From positions 3,782,001 to 3,846,000 of the forward strand of contig CM074765.1 in NCBI GenBank assembly GCA_037355855.1: a DNA stretch of 64,000 bases, read 5' to 3'. Position 1 is the stretch's first letter. Every line of letters starts with the position of its first letter. The position numbers were made by a program, and so were the translations under genes. Positions 9,526 through 20,690 of this stretch are shown here, in pieces. The notes under the pieces are model-generated. The model ran no database searches. It was not told where the DNA came from and was given only the letters and a program-made list of their open reading frames with translations. This stretch comes from Pseudo-nitzschia pungens (taxonomy: Eukaryota; Bacillariophyta; Bacillariophyceae; Bacillariales; Bacillariaceae).

Positions 9526-11130
9526 GATGTGTGTTGTCTCGGTAAAGTACGTGTGTGTGTGTGTGTGTGTGTGTGTGTTTCTCGCAAGAAAGAATCTTGT
9601 TCTGGCGATTTGAAATTGTGGTTACAGAATCTTTGACAGAATTGTGGAGGGTGTTCAACAAAAAAGAAATACAACTGGGGCGACGCTTTCACCCGAGAAT
9701 TCCTTTTTGAAAGTTAAGTTACTGAAACTTACTACTCGGATTCGAACGGTCTTGTTCGAGTAAGACAAACGAGTACGAGCTGCATGTCGTACGACTTTCT
9801 ACAGTAAGGTTACGAGTAAGTTACTTGTACTTGTACCTGCGGAGAACATCATACGGTAAGGTTTTACTGTAATGACAGGGTAAACTTTACAAACGAGCAC
9901 AAAAACTTCGTTTCGACTTTTTTTGGATTTTTGAACGGGACGCCTCCATAATTCAAATCGTGCTTTGGTGAATGGTATCTGCCGTCCGATACCAGGAGTC
10001 ACGATGATTCCCGTTGGAGTGAGACTCGGCGTAACTCAGGGTGCTCGCAAAGCATGGTTGGCTCGAACAAATTCAAATCCCTCAATCTTGCTTTTGACTA
10101 TGCCCTGATCCAATATTTAGTTTTAAGACGCTATTTTCATGTGCCACGACTCGCTGACTTTTTGCTGCGAAGCAACACAGAACCGGTACGGTAACCTTGC
10201 TCGTACAACACCGAACGTGCGATCCTGTATTACGTACGAGAAATTTTCAAAGATACGAATAAGGTAACCTTACTAATGACCGTTCAAGTTTATCGCAAGA
10301 CGTGCTGCAAAGGATTTTGTGGAGAAGCCAGATTCCATGTCGTAAGATTACTACCGGTAAGATTACTACCGTACGGATGTGGGACATGGTAAGATCTTAC
10401 TCGTGCAGACTACAGATGCCGACAAGTAATTACCGATTTGTATGTACCGCGATGTGGATACCGAGCAAGGTTACCCGGTTACAAGTAATTACCTACGGAC
10501 TATCAGATCGGAGTCAGTCATCTGTGCGGGACGAGAAGGCTTCTGGAACTCCGGGTCCCACACAAGTCATGGAACGATGCGGGTGCACAACTACTCGTAC
10601 CGTACTGTATTCGTAGTCGTAGTCGTACTCGTAGTCGTATTACTCGTACTCGTACTCGCAAGATTTTCTCGCTCTCCGACCCGGAGACGAACGCGTCAAC
10701 GTCTCGTTGCATCCGAAACGAGTTTCGGACCGACGTCTCGGCGGGTGTGCGGCAGGCACGAGCTGTCGCGGTCGTTTTCGAGGGGAGCTAGTACGAGAGG
10801 ATTCGGACCGGATCGTTCGGAAAGCCTTTCGTTCTGGCAGAGAACGAAAAGACATCACGGTCGCCAGGGTTTGGGACCATTGCGGTTGCTCTTCCCCCTG
10901 TCTACTGGGATAGTCGCAGCATGGTTGGATGAATGATTTATTTAGGTTCTAATTCCTTCTTCTAATTCGTTACGATTCGATGTTGCAATAGTTGCATCGT
11001 CAACAGCATGCTCGTTCGTTCGTTCGTTAAATCGTTCGTTAAATCGTTCGAGGATGTTTTGTCATATTGGTGCTCGTAGGATTCGTTTCGGTCGGTTTGT
11101 TTTGCTTTGCATCGGTGCGATTGTTTTGTT
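9526..11130. other. Gene-free spacer with (GT)n and hexamer repeats
   Basis: A (GT)n microsatellite lies at 9551-9578, 26 bp upstream of the polyQ gene start codon. A CGTAGT/CGTACT hexamer run is at about 10611-10661 and CGTTCGTT repeats at about 11017-11050. Many copies of the GTAAGGTTAC-like motif occur between 9720 and 10500. The frames seen at 10302-10936 are basic and low in complexity; I find no gene I can support. Confidence 0.5.
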
Positions 11131-13148
11131 TCATTCCTGTCCCTGGCGGCGGATCCATTCCGTCACGAGCTTGGACCCGAACCCGGTGGCCCCGGTCGAA
11201 TCGTCCCAGACCGGTCCGGCAATGTCGATGTGGGCAAAGGGAACGGTCTTGGTGTCAACAAAGTGCTGCAAGAAGAGACCGGCCGTGATGGTTCCGCCCC
11301 ATCGGGTTCCGCAGTTCTTGATGTCGGCAATGTTGGACTTGAGCTGTTTTTCGTACGACTTGACCAGCGGCAGCCTCCAGGAGGATTCTCCCGTGGCCTC
11401 CGAGACGGACTCGAGCTCCTTGGCCAGGTCGTCGTTTTCGGTGAGGACAGCGCAGACCTCCTGTTGTTGTGGTGTGTGAGTGGTTGGGCGTTGGAAAGAA
11501 ATTTGCATCCAACGTGGCACAGTGTCACGGGGCATTGCACCCAATACCATACCATACCATAGAGTATGCACGATGCACGATGCACGATGCAGTTTGGTTT
11601 GTTTCGATCGATACGAAACCGAAACGAAATGAAGTGAAATCAAATGAAATCAAAAAAGAACAGAACGAGTCAGAAGTGGTCGAGTTGATGGATTGGTTTT
11701 GATGGTTCACGGCAAAAACTAAGAAGGTCACAACTGGCAACCAAACAAATCACTAATGCGCCAAGCTTGAATGACACAACACAACGCAACGACGCAACGA
11801 CGCAACGACACAACGCACGCACCTTCCCGAGCGCCACCATGCAGGACCCGGTGAGCGTCGACAGCTCGATGATTTTCTCGCAGCCCAGCTCCTTGTCGCA
11901 GTAGACCAGGGCGTCCGCCAGCGTCAGGCGTCCCTCCGCGTCCGTGTTGAGGATCTCGATCGTGACCCCGTTCGAGGCCACCAGCACGTCGCTGGGCACG
12001 ACGCCCCTGTCGTTGATCATGTTCTCGCAGGCCGCCACCACGAAGTGGCACTCCACACCGGGGGGCTGCAGGGCCCCGACGGCCCTGGCGGCGCCCAGCA
12101 CCGCGGCGGCGCCGCCGCAGTCGAACTTCATGAGCTCCATCATGGACGTCTTGATGTTGTACCCGCCCGTGTCGAAGAGGAGTCCCTTTCCGACCAGGCC
12201 GAGTTTCTTGAGAGGCGTACCCGTGACCGTGCCCGTGCCTTCCGGTGGCTTGTAGGTGAGGTGAATGAACTGCGGGGGCGTCTCGCTGGCCCGGGCCACG
12301 CCAAGATAGGCTCCCATGCCCCGCTTCTCGCAGTCGTCCTTGTCGAGGATGTTGCAGGTGACGCAGCCGTCCTTGCTCTCGGCGGCGATGGTCTTGGCCA
12401 GATCCGCGAGCGAGAGCGAATTGAGGACGTTGTGGGGGGCGTTGACAATGTCCTTGGCCATGTGGACGCCCCCGACGATGGACTTGGCCTCGTCGACGGC
12501 GCTCTCGCCGGAAGCAGCCGCTTCCTCGCCGTAGGTGACCAGGGCCACCGATTTGAGGTGCTTGTCGGGGACCGCGATCTTGTGGATCTTGTCCAGCGTT
12601 CCGCGGTACCGGTTCGCGTCGTACAGGCCCGAGTAAACCGCAACGGAGAGCTCCCTCACAAAGTCCTCCGTGTGGAGGCTTCCGGGAAGCAGCACCGCCA
12701 CGGAATTCACACCCGGCGATGCCTCGTCCTTGCACCTGGAAACGACGGTGCCTCCGATGGCCCGGCCGGACGCCGCGGCACCGGAATCGGCACCGGCGGC
12801 GTCTTTTTCGCCGAGACCGACCAGGACGTAGCGCGTGGATCCGGAGGAACCAAAGACCCGCACGGTGGGAGTCGCGGATCCGAGCTTGGCTCCGTTCTTG
12901 TATTCCCCGGAGTGTTCCTCGAGGACCAGAGACAGGGCCGAAGCGGAGGCCTCGTCGAGCTTGCCGGAAGCTTCGCCGAGTCCCTCCGGAGAGGAAAAGT
13001 GGCAGACGAAGACCAGGTCGGCGTCGGAAGCAGCGGTGGCCGCGGCGGATGGTCCGGCGAGCAATTCGACCTCGCTCAGGGGCGTCGGGGGGGACATGCT
13101 GGCGCAGGCATCGTCAAAGGTCCAGGTGGAGAATTTGGGGTCTGTCAT
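11131..13148 (-). CDS. Leucyl aminopeptidase, family M17 (2 exons)
   Basis: Cytosol/leucine aminopeptidase that removes N-terminal residues from peptides with two metal ions. Exon 1 is 11823-13148, exon 2 is 11131-11460, with a 358-bp GT-AG intron (donor GTGCGT, acceptor AACAACAG) joining LTGSCMVALGK to EVCAVLTENDDLAKEL; the total is 551 residues. The M17 signature NTDAEGRLTLADAL is near residue 400 and GKGLLFDTGGYNIKTSMME with MKFDCGGAAAVLGAARA near 325-360, giving the usual Lys, Asp, Glu and Arg metal or catalytic residues. The start MTDPKFSTWTFDD is preferred because the in-frame extension to 13301 is low-complexity (HHHH) and lacks a clear targeting signal. The N-terminal third is the variable M17 domain. 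Multimer formation (hexamer) is known for the family, not shown here. Confidence 0.9.
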
Positions 13149-13976
13149 GTTATGTTGGTGGTGTGGAACGAACGGGTTGGGTGGATGGTGGTGGTGGTTG
13201 TGCTGGATTGATTTTTGGAGTACAGTACAAGTACGTACGAACCACAATTGCAATGGGTTTGCTGCAACGACGGATAATAATATTATTATCTTTGGATTCA
13301 ATTTGCTCTGATCACTGATCGACGATGATGGGCCTGGACAACGGTAACTTACGGTAAGGTGACTTATCTTTGAAGTCGAAAAGGCCTTCTCCGTAATGTC
13401 TCGTTCGGTCGTCCGTAACCTTACTCGTAACCTTAGGGGTAAGTGCGAGTAACCTCAAGGCTTGTAGGAAGTTTCTGGGTGCGGGACTTCCGAGAACCCA
13501 AAAGATCCATCTGGATTTTGATTGATTGATTCATCCATTCAGTCTCAAAACACGGGATCCTTGGATCCCGAATTGGGATCGTGGAGCTCCTCTCCGTACA
13601 GTTGGACCTTTTAGTTTTTTGCTTCTCACACACGTACACGTGTACGTAGTACTGAGGATTATGTACGGTACGTCGAGAGGTAAGACCTCACTTCCAAAAA
13701 TTCGGCTCTCGACAAAGAAATTTGAAAATGGAAACAACGTGTTTTGAGGGTCCCGTGCTGAGATGAGATTGAGATGTGACATCCATCGTTCCGTCCACCC
13801 ATCCAAAATCCGTAATCTGACTGCGCAACCAGCCGTTCCTCCACACGACACAAAATCATCGAACGCCATCGTTCGATTTTACAGTATTGGTTTCGACTAA
13901 CGCACCCATCCGGACTACGAGTACCACGAGTGAGTGAGTGAGTCGTCCTCGCAAAAAGACACGTACACATAGCGGT
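13149..13976. other. Spacer between divergent genes
   Basis: Lies between the starts of the minus-strand aminopeptidase and the plus-strand gene at 13977, so it should contain both promoters. It holds several GTAAC/GTTAC motif copies at 13330-13450. No gene is seen. Confidence 0.5.
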
Positions 13977-15172
13977 ATGCGGGTTGCCATTGGTTCCGCG
14001 CCGTGGGCTCTGTGGCTGTGGCTGTGGCTGTGGCTGTGGATCGAGGCAATGTCCGGCGTGCCGATCGCAAAAGCGCTGTCCTTTGGCGGATACTGCACCC
14101 GCTGCGGCACGCACCACGTCCTCCCGACCACCGAAGCGGCCCGGGAGGCGGCCGTCGATCTGAGGGATCGCATGGTCCGGAGCGGGAGGATCGACATCGA
14201 CGAGCTGTCCGGGGAGCACCGGCGACGACTCCTCGTGCTTTCGAACGAGAGCAACGACGACGAAGGAGAAGACGAAGACAAAGAAGAAGAAGAAACCATC
14301 GGCAATCCCATCGCATTGGAACTCGGGCTGGACCCCTCCCTCGCCATCGAGCGGCTCTACGAGCGCCGGGGCAAGATGTTTGGGGTCCTCGTCTGCGAGG
14401 ATCCCAGCGGCGGCGGCAATGGCCACATTCGCGACGACGACGACAACAACAACGACAACAACAACAACAACAACAACAAAAACAACAGCGGTGCTCCCTC
14501 CCCATCCGTCGTGGTCCTCAAGGCCTACGCCGGCAAGCTCGGCGGAGAGTGGAACCTCCCGGGATGGGCCCCCCTCGTTGGCAGGGTCCCGGAAACCATT
14601 CCCGAGTTCAACGTTCTCGGGGCAAGGGTCACGGCGCTCTTTCGGGAAATCGAACGCGAAACCAAACGGGGCGAGAGCGCGGGCAACGACGACGCCGACG
14701 CGACGCCGACAGGATCCGGGAGCTGAAACGGACCCGCGCCGCGCTGTCGGCCCGCGCCATCGAACGCGTCCGGGAGCACCAGCTCCTGACCAACGCGCGG
14801 GGAGAAACCCTCCCGATCGAAGCGGCGTTTTGCAAGGGACCCTCCAAGCTGCCGGGGGGGACCGGGGACTGCGCGGCGCCCAAGCTCCTGGCGGAAGCGA
14901 TGCGCAGGGGGCTGCGCCCGACCGGGATCTGCGAGATTTTCGTCGGTGCCACCGGGGGCATGTCGACCACCAAGAAGGACGGGGTGTTCTACGATGCCTG
15001 CGAGCCGCGGTGCCAGCAGATTGCCGGGTTTATGCTGTGCGGGCTGGAGGTGAAGGGGGATGTGGATGTGAAATCCGAGCCGGAAGGAGGGGAGGGGGCG
15101 GCGTTGGGGGGAACAAACGATCCACAACCAAAATTGCCGGAAAAAACGACGACAACGACGAACCGCGGGTGA
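13977..15172 (+). CDS. RluA-accessory-domain-like protein, interrupted by a frame change
   Basis: The first frame (13977-14726) starts with a hydrophobic leader (MRVAIGSAPWALWLWLW), then a zinc-knuckle-like CTRCGTHHVLP, an acidic run, GKMFGVLVC, an Asn/Asp repeat, and VVVLKAYAGKLGGEWNLPGW. A second frame, open to 15172, continues with ELKRTRAALSARAIERV, LTNARGETLPI, GGTGDCAAPKLLAEAMRRGL and FYDACEPRCQQIAGFMLCG. In this order these pieces match the long N-terminal region found on some bacterial and algal RluA-type pseudouridine synthases. No synthase catalytic domain follows. The frame switches within the repetitive stretch GACGCCGACGCGACGCCGAC near 14693-14712, with no splice sites. It is either a 1-nt indel or sequence error, or a recent mutation. 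The leader suggests secretion or plastid import. Function unknown. Confidence 0.6.
14693..14715 (+). other. Apparent frameshift site
   Basis: The reading frame of the RluA-accessory-like gene changes here inside a short imperfect GACGCC/GACGCG repeat. One base fewer, or two more, would restore continuity of the conserved region. No GT-AG intron of usable size fits. Confidence 0.6.
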
Positions 15173-16952
15173 AATGCTATTGGCAGCAAACAAACAAACA
15201 AACAAACGACTGCAAACATGATGCAACACAGTATGGCACGGTGTAGTTTGGATTTCATTTCATTTCATTTGATTCAATTTCTCAACCCGGTGGGAAGAGA
15301 GGAGGTGGCGGATTCATTCGCTCGTGAGCACGCCACTCGGTGTCGTCTTTTTTGATTCTTTGCGACTCGAACCGTGCCCTCGCGCTACTCGACGCATTGT
15401 GGATTGATTCGATCGCAAAGAACCGGAGCGATTCGACGAATCTTCGACGAATGCATCGTCATGAAACTTTGGCGGTACCAACATACAGCTGGGGACCGTC
15501 ATTCGAAGGACAACGCGGAGAAGGACAAAGGATCTATCCAAACAGCGACAGCAAGCATTGCAAAATCAACACGTGGGAGTACCCCACTGTACTCCGTCGC
15601 GCCGATCGCAATGGCTTCGAGACGCACGTCTCTCTCCTGCAAGAAATGGAAGATTCGAGGAGGATTGATGCGGTGAATCAATCAATCAATCAATCAATCA
15701 ATGCTGCAGCAATCAAATCAACGTCGGTAATGGGTGGGGAGTTCATTGATACTGAACAAGACTTAGTAGAGGATTCATAGATGAATGATGCGGCGTTGCT
15801 CTCTCGGAGCACATTATTATTATTTGATGCATCCGGAAGATCGAAGAGACCCGCGCGATTCATTATTTCTTTCCCAACTTTTTCTTTTACAATAGTAATA
15901 ATAGTAATAATAATAACAGGTATCGAACTGATAGTACCATGGCCTTTGTCTCAGTGAAAAATGATCCATCCTCGGAATTATTTTTGCTCTCGCTGCCATT
16001 GCTGCAGGCTAGTGGCGCCGACGCCGATTTGTGCGGCGGATTCTGCCCAGGTGCTGCATTGGACGAAACCAATACTACAACATACAGGAATTCATAATGA
16101 TTACTGTAGGTACCAGTGCGACTTCTTGTTTCCCTCCTTTGCTACTAGTATGAATAACAGAAACAACTTTAATGGTCGTTCTTTTATGCTGCTGACGAAG
16201 AACGGCCCTTGCTTGATCACGGTATTTTCTTCCTTCGGAGATTTCTTGGAGGATAGCCAAAGAAACCCAATGGCGACAAAATAGCAAGAAGAGGCGAGTG
16301 ACATAGAATTGGTTGTAGTGCTGCTGGTACTAGATCCACAAATTGGACCAAACAAGATGGCAAGCATCAATTGGGAACAAGAACTACTGCCTGAATGTTC
16401 GGAATGAATTTTGCTTTTCACTGCTACTATAAATAGTACTAGCAAAGGTATAGAAAGACCATGAAAAAGTATCTGTTGCATATACCAAACTAAAAAATTG
16501 ATTCAGATTCAGGAGGTTCTTGAATCTGTACCAACTGCAACCCAACACACATTGTAAAGCTGATCCAATGCGTCAACATGGTGCACCTAAGGTTCAACCT
16601 AGTAGTATTTGGTTCATTGCATACAATCCAAATTCAATCATCATTGCATATTTAACTAAAACAATACTAATAATGGATTTCAACCAGCCAATAGTAGTAC
16701 CATTATTATTATTACTACTACTATTACGTGTACTACTAGTATTTTCTTGCACGATCCCAAAAAGGAAAATAGTGGAGTCTCCTGATGGCCTCACCAGTAT
16801 TCTCTGAACAAAAAGTATAGAGAATCGAGTTTGCGTCGGATTCATTCTTGTGTATACCGCTTCAGCAATTGAAACAAGTGAAGATTTTGGTCGCCACATT
16901 GTGTTGGTGGTGGTGAAAAAACAATTCTTTTGGATTTGCAAAAAGATATGTA
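15173..16952. other. Gene-free spacer with microsatellites
   Basis: Holds AACA repeats (about 15187-15208), an AATC run at about 15674-15702, AATAGT/AATAAT runs (15892-15919) and TATTA/CTACTA runs (16704-16745). Several short frames exist but none has a recognisable motif or good composition; I see no supportable gene. Confidence 0.5.
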
Positions 16953-17024
16953 CACCCTCGGCCGGGCTCGAACCGGCAACCTCAGGATTAGAAGTCCCAC
17001 GCGCTACCATTGCGCCACGAAGGC
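16953..17024 (-). tRNA. tRNA-Arg(TCT)
   Basis: A 72-nt cloverleaf on the minus strand. The acceptor strands GCCTTCG and CGAGGGT pair throughout, with G-T wobbles. The D-arm is GGCGCAATGGTAGCGC, the anticodon loop CTTCTAA has anticodon TCT, and the T-arm is GCCGG-TTCGAGC-CCGGC. No CCA is encoded and a TTTTT pol III terminator follows about 11 nt downstream (plus-strand AAAAA at 16938-16942 region). Reads AGA codons. Confidence 0.92.
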
Positions 17025-17227
17025 TGACCGTTAATTGCTGTTTCCTGCAGCTGAGTCAAAATTGATATTCATACCTCTCAGCAGATTGCAGAAGAAGTGA
17101 AAAAGTACCGGTGCGTAAGATTACCGGTAGCTACGAGTAAGGTAAGGTTTACCGTTCGGTAACCTTACTTCATCTCAGTCAGCGCTTTGATCTATGATGA
17201 TCAGCGAATATCAGAAAAATAATCAAA

Positions 17228-18397
17228 TTGGCAATACTAATTGTATCCGTCATCTCCGGAAGTGCCATGAAAGTGAGCTCCCGCATGGTGATTCCTTCTC
17301 TTTTGAAGACGAGCGGCATTCTCCGCTCTTTCCGACATCCAATTACTCGAAGACTCTCTTTGCCGCCGCATTTGTCGCCGCGCCCAATGATGTCGATGTC
17401 GTCGTCCGGCGCCAACCACAACGATACCGGTAGTCCCGATTCCGATTCCGATTCCGATCCCTTCACGGAGCTCGAGCACAAAAACTGGCAGAGGGGTGTC
17501 GACGCCTACGCGAACGGATTCGGTCCGCTCACGGCCCAGGCCGTTCCGACATTGTTGGACCGAGCCGGCGTTCCTGGCGAAAGCAGCAGCAGCAGCAGCG
17601 GTGCAAACCAAACCGAATGCCGCCTGCTGGACGTGGCGTGCGGACCGGGCCAGGTCTTGTCGGCCGCCATTGCCCGGGCCGGGACCCGCACCTCCTGCAC
17701 GTATACGGCGCTCGACTTTTCGTCCAACTTTTTGGAGCTGGCCGAGCGGAATCTCTCGCGAGAACATCCCGAAACGCCCGTGGTGTACGTCGAGGGAGAC
17801 GCCCAGGACCTGGTGGCGGCGCTGGGCAGTGGCAATGACAATGACAGTGGCAATGACAATGGCAACGCCGAGCGATTCACGTCCGTCACCAGCAATTTCG
17901 GAATCTTGCACCTGTCCGATCCCGACGCCTTTCTGAGGGAGAGCTACCGCGTCCTGGAACCGGGGGGGAGGCTCGCCTTTTCGGCCTGGGCCGCTCCGCC
18001 GGCGACGGAGGCCTTTGACCTGGTCCTGGGTTCGGTCCGGGCCGCCGGGAATCCCGACGTGGCCCTCCCGGAGGGACCCCCCTTTTTCCGGTTCGCGGAT
18101 CCCGCCGAGATCCGGCGGTCCCTGGAGGCCGCCGGCTTTGTCGACGTCCGCGCGACGGTGGTGGAGGGCATGGAGTGGACCAACGTGGTAACGCCGGAGG
18201 ACCTCTACGGCGTCATGCTCGAGGGCACGGCGCGGACCCGGGAGCTCCTGAGGGGGCAGACCCCCGAGGAAACGAAAGCCGTCCGGGAGGAGCTCAAACG
18301 GCGGTTTGCCGAGCGAGTGGGTCCGCTGCGCATGCCGGCGGTGGTCTCATCGGGACGCAAGCCGCCGAGGAGTGCGAGCGCGAGCGCGACCGATTAA
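17228..18397 (+). CDS. SAM-dependent class I methyltransferase
   Basis: A 389-residue single-exon protein. The Rossmann methyltransferase core has motif I LLDVACGPGQVL near residue 132, a motif II acidic position after SCTYTALDFSSNFLELAERN, VYVEGDAQDL, and a later FGILHLSDPDAFLRESYRVL-EPGGRLAFSAW block typical of the UbiE/COQ5 and Methyltransf_11/25 type. The C-terminal helical part (PFFRFADPAEIRRSLEAAGF, LYGVMLEGTARTRELL) is seen in small-molecule methyltransferases. The first 55 residues are basic and Ser-rich (MKVSSRMVIPSLLKTSG), which suggests a mitochondrial or plastid transit peptide. Alternative starts are the ATGs at 17267 and 17285 and the MMSMSS ATGs near 17387. The substrate cannot be told from sequence. 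The tRNA-Arg lies 200 bp upstream. Confidence 0.85.
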   Translation: MAILIVSVISGSAMKVSSRMVIPSLLKTSGILRSFRHPITRRLSLPPHLSPRPMMSMSSSGANHNDTGSPDSDSDSDPFTELEHKNWQRGVDAYANGFGPLTAQAVPTLLDRAGVPGESSSSSSGANQTECRLLDVACGPGQVLSAAIARAGTRTSCTYTALDFSSNFLELAERNLSREHPETPVVYVEGDAQDLVAALGSGNDNDSGNDNGNAERFTSVTSNFGILHLSDPDAFLRESYRVLEPGGRLAFSAWAAPPATEAFDLVLGSVRAAGNPDVALPEGPPFFRFADPAEIRRSLEAAGFVDVRATVVEGMEWTNVVTPEDLYGVMLEGTARTRELLRGQTPEETKAVREELKRRFAERVGPLRMPAVVSSGRKPPRSASASATD

Positions 18398-20055
18398 CTC
18401 CCAACTCAACGTTGCAGGGCAGGGCAGGGCAGGGGAGGGCACGAATCGAAATCCAAATCCAAATCGCCTCGGGGATGTAGATCATTATGGACACACGTTG
18501 GACAGCAACGGGAAGCGCTGCGGAACCCGATGTACGCAAAAGCAGCTGGTTGCGTACTCGTACGACCACGGAACGAACGAAAGAAAGACGTTTTCCATCC
18601 AAACGAGGAAGTCCGTGATACGGCTTGAACGGGTCGAACTCCTCATGTTCCACGCCGTGATCTCCACTAGAATGGAACGCAAGAGTGCGAGAAACTCATT
18701 CCTTTCCTCTCCACAACAAGAAAAGAAGTTTCTCCGTTCGAGCCAAGAATGCCCATTGTCTTTCAGACAAGCCACACTCCAATAATAAAACTAAATAGTC
18801 AACTTTAAACTTCTCCTTTTGTAAACACCACGGTGGGTATTGCAACGAGTCTAGAAGAAGGAGCACGCTGGTCTTACCATGAGTACAAATATTCCGGAAT
18901 TTGCACAAAGCCAATTCGTTCTCACAGCATCCAATCCAAATGCACTCTGTTGAATGGGTGTGCTATCATCAACATTTTCCTAGCCTACTACTAGTATTCC
19001 CATTATTTTTGATTGAATAATAAGAACGAAACAGCACAATCCAACAACAAGTCAAGCACGCTGTGCAATAGAAAGAATCTGGTTCCTTCAAAAGAATGCA
19101 GCAGCACATCTGTCTGCTGGCATTTCCCAGGAAAGATTATCAGCTTATTTGCTTGTTATGTGCAACTAGTTGTACTACAGAGTTGATGTGTGCAGTTCTT
19201 CAATTACAGAGACACGGAGAATGGTTTTTGGTTGGAGGAGGGACCACCAGCACAGCTTGTTGTTGGACTCGTTCTCTAGATTTCATAGTTTGTCCCTGCC
19301 TACTGTGGTGGGCAGGCAACAAGAAGCGCAAAGCAGATGCAGCAGATGCAGCAGTCTTGCAATTCCAAAATTATGATCTAGTACAACAATACTGCAAGAA
19401 GGAGTTCAATACTGTATCATTATTATTTGTTGGCTTTTTTTTGGAGACTGGTGGTGGGCAAACTAGTAAGTGGTTTGTGGATTGTGGATTGTGTTCGTAT
19501 GTGTTTTTTTTTTAGTACTTAAAATAAAACAACAGCACCAGACGAATGCTAGTAACCTTAGCCAGGCACTGTTTTTGGAATGGAGTTCCTGACCACTTGG
19601 CCGGGATGTTCATGAGTATGGTAGTATGAGTAAGAGTACGGTAGGTAAGGTTATCTACCACGGCAATCAATGAAGATTTTGATTTTTGATTCATTTTGAG
19701 AGATTCATTCAGATTCACTCCACCATCTTTATTACGAAGTACTTGTACTTGTACGTAGTACGTATTTTGTATTTTGGTCCAAATTCCGGCCGAGAGCGCC
19801 AAATGGGTCGAAGTCACACATGCTATTTCCAGTTCACAATGACCCCAGATTCGTATTGTTCCCACAATCTTCTGGTACTGTACAATAATATGACTCACTC
19901 ACTCGTTGCCTGTTTGGTTCTCAGTGGTTCCTGGAACAAAGCGCCAATTGAAGTAGAATTAGTGGTAAGGTTTACGAAATACGAAGTACTAGTAATTCGT
20001 AACAATAATCCTAATCTTACGTATGTACCGTACGTACTATGAACACTGTTTGGAA
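18398..20055. other. Gene-free spacer
   Basis: Contains GGGCA repeats (about 18415-18435), stretches of AT-rich sequence and GTAAGGTT motifs near 19625-19655 and 19960. Frames up to 159 codons lack motifs and run through unrelated composition; I see no gene. Confidence 0.5.
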
Positions 20056-20150
20056 TACTACAAAATTCTTATCAGCTGTCCCCTGGTTCTACGTCCCCGA
20101 CTACTAATTTCTACTGAAACCCGGGGACAGCTGATAGGAATTCTGTAGTA
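20056..20150. mobile_element. MITE copy 2 (short TIR element)
   Basis: A 95-bp element beginning TACTACAAAATTCTTATCAG and ending with its inverted complement CTGATAGGAATTCTGTAGTA. The TIRs are about 28-30 bp with few mismatches. The middle contains the same asymmetric block as the other copies (ACTACTAATTTCTACTGAAA in this orientation). It is the cleanest copy in the window and defines the family ends. Confidence 0.85.
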
Positions 20151-20358
20151 AATCAATCAACAAAGAGAATGTTTGTTCGTCGAGTTCGTGAAGAACATAA
20201 CAACCCGACATTGACCTTCGCATTTTCGTGTCTGCTGCACCGGTACACTTGCAACCGACAAAAATAATACGAAGTACTGCGTCATACGCGAGAACAAGAA
20301 GACATTTTTGATGTTCGTTCACCCTTGTCAACACTCCAAGTCCCACAATAGTTTTGTT

Positions 20359-20678
20359 AAATAACCTTCGAGTTGCTCGCGCCGCGTGTGAAACCTATTT
20401 GTAATCCACGCGGGATACAAAAAAAGAACCCACTGGCCTCCCTATAAGGAGTACTACTGAAATTATGAAACCTAAGAGAGCGAGTGCAACGAGCCCGACT
20501 AGGTTTCATAATTTCAGTAGTACTCCTTATAGGGAGGCCAGTGGGTTCTTTTTTTGTATCCCGCGCGGATTACAAATAGGTTTCACTGTAACTTACAGAG
20601 GCCGACACTGAGACCGGAGGTCGAAGTGGAGACCGAAGGAAGTTACAAAACAAGGCGCGAGCAACTCGAAGGTTATTG
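20359..20678. repeat. Nested inverted repeat (foldback)
   Basis: The outer arms are ATAACCTTCGAGTTGCTCGC at about 20360-20384 and its inverted complement at about 20653-20677. Inside lies a nearly perfect hairpin: arms of about 86 bp at 20389-20474 and 20499-20584, with only one mismatch seen by eye (CCACGCGGGA versus the complement of TCCCGCGCGG) and a loop of about 24 nt. Transcription would give a long dsRNA stem. No coding capacity; probably a foldback or MITE-type element. Confidence 0.85.
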
Positions 20679-20690
20679 ATGTAATACACG

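Noticed and set aside
8797..9636. 279-codon plus-strand frame rich in leucine
   Set aside because: Antisense of the CAG/CAA polyQ tract; composition is explained by the repeat.
10302..10936. Plus-strand frames of 104-164 codons
   Set aside because: They run through the CGTAGT/CGTACT hexamer and are Arg/Ser/Val-rich without any recognisable motif.
12045..13211. 388-codon plus-strand frame opposite the aminopeptidase
   Set aside because: It is a GC-rich shadow of the M17 gene, whose motifs are clear on the other strand.
13149..13301. Upstream start for the aminopeptidase (MNPKIIILLSVV...)
   Set aside because: The added part ends in a His/Pro-rich low-complexity run and reads into the promoter side; the internal MTDPKF start gives a normal M17 length.
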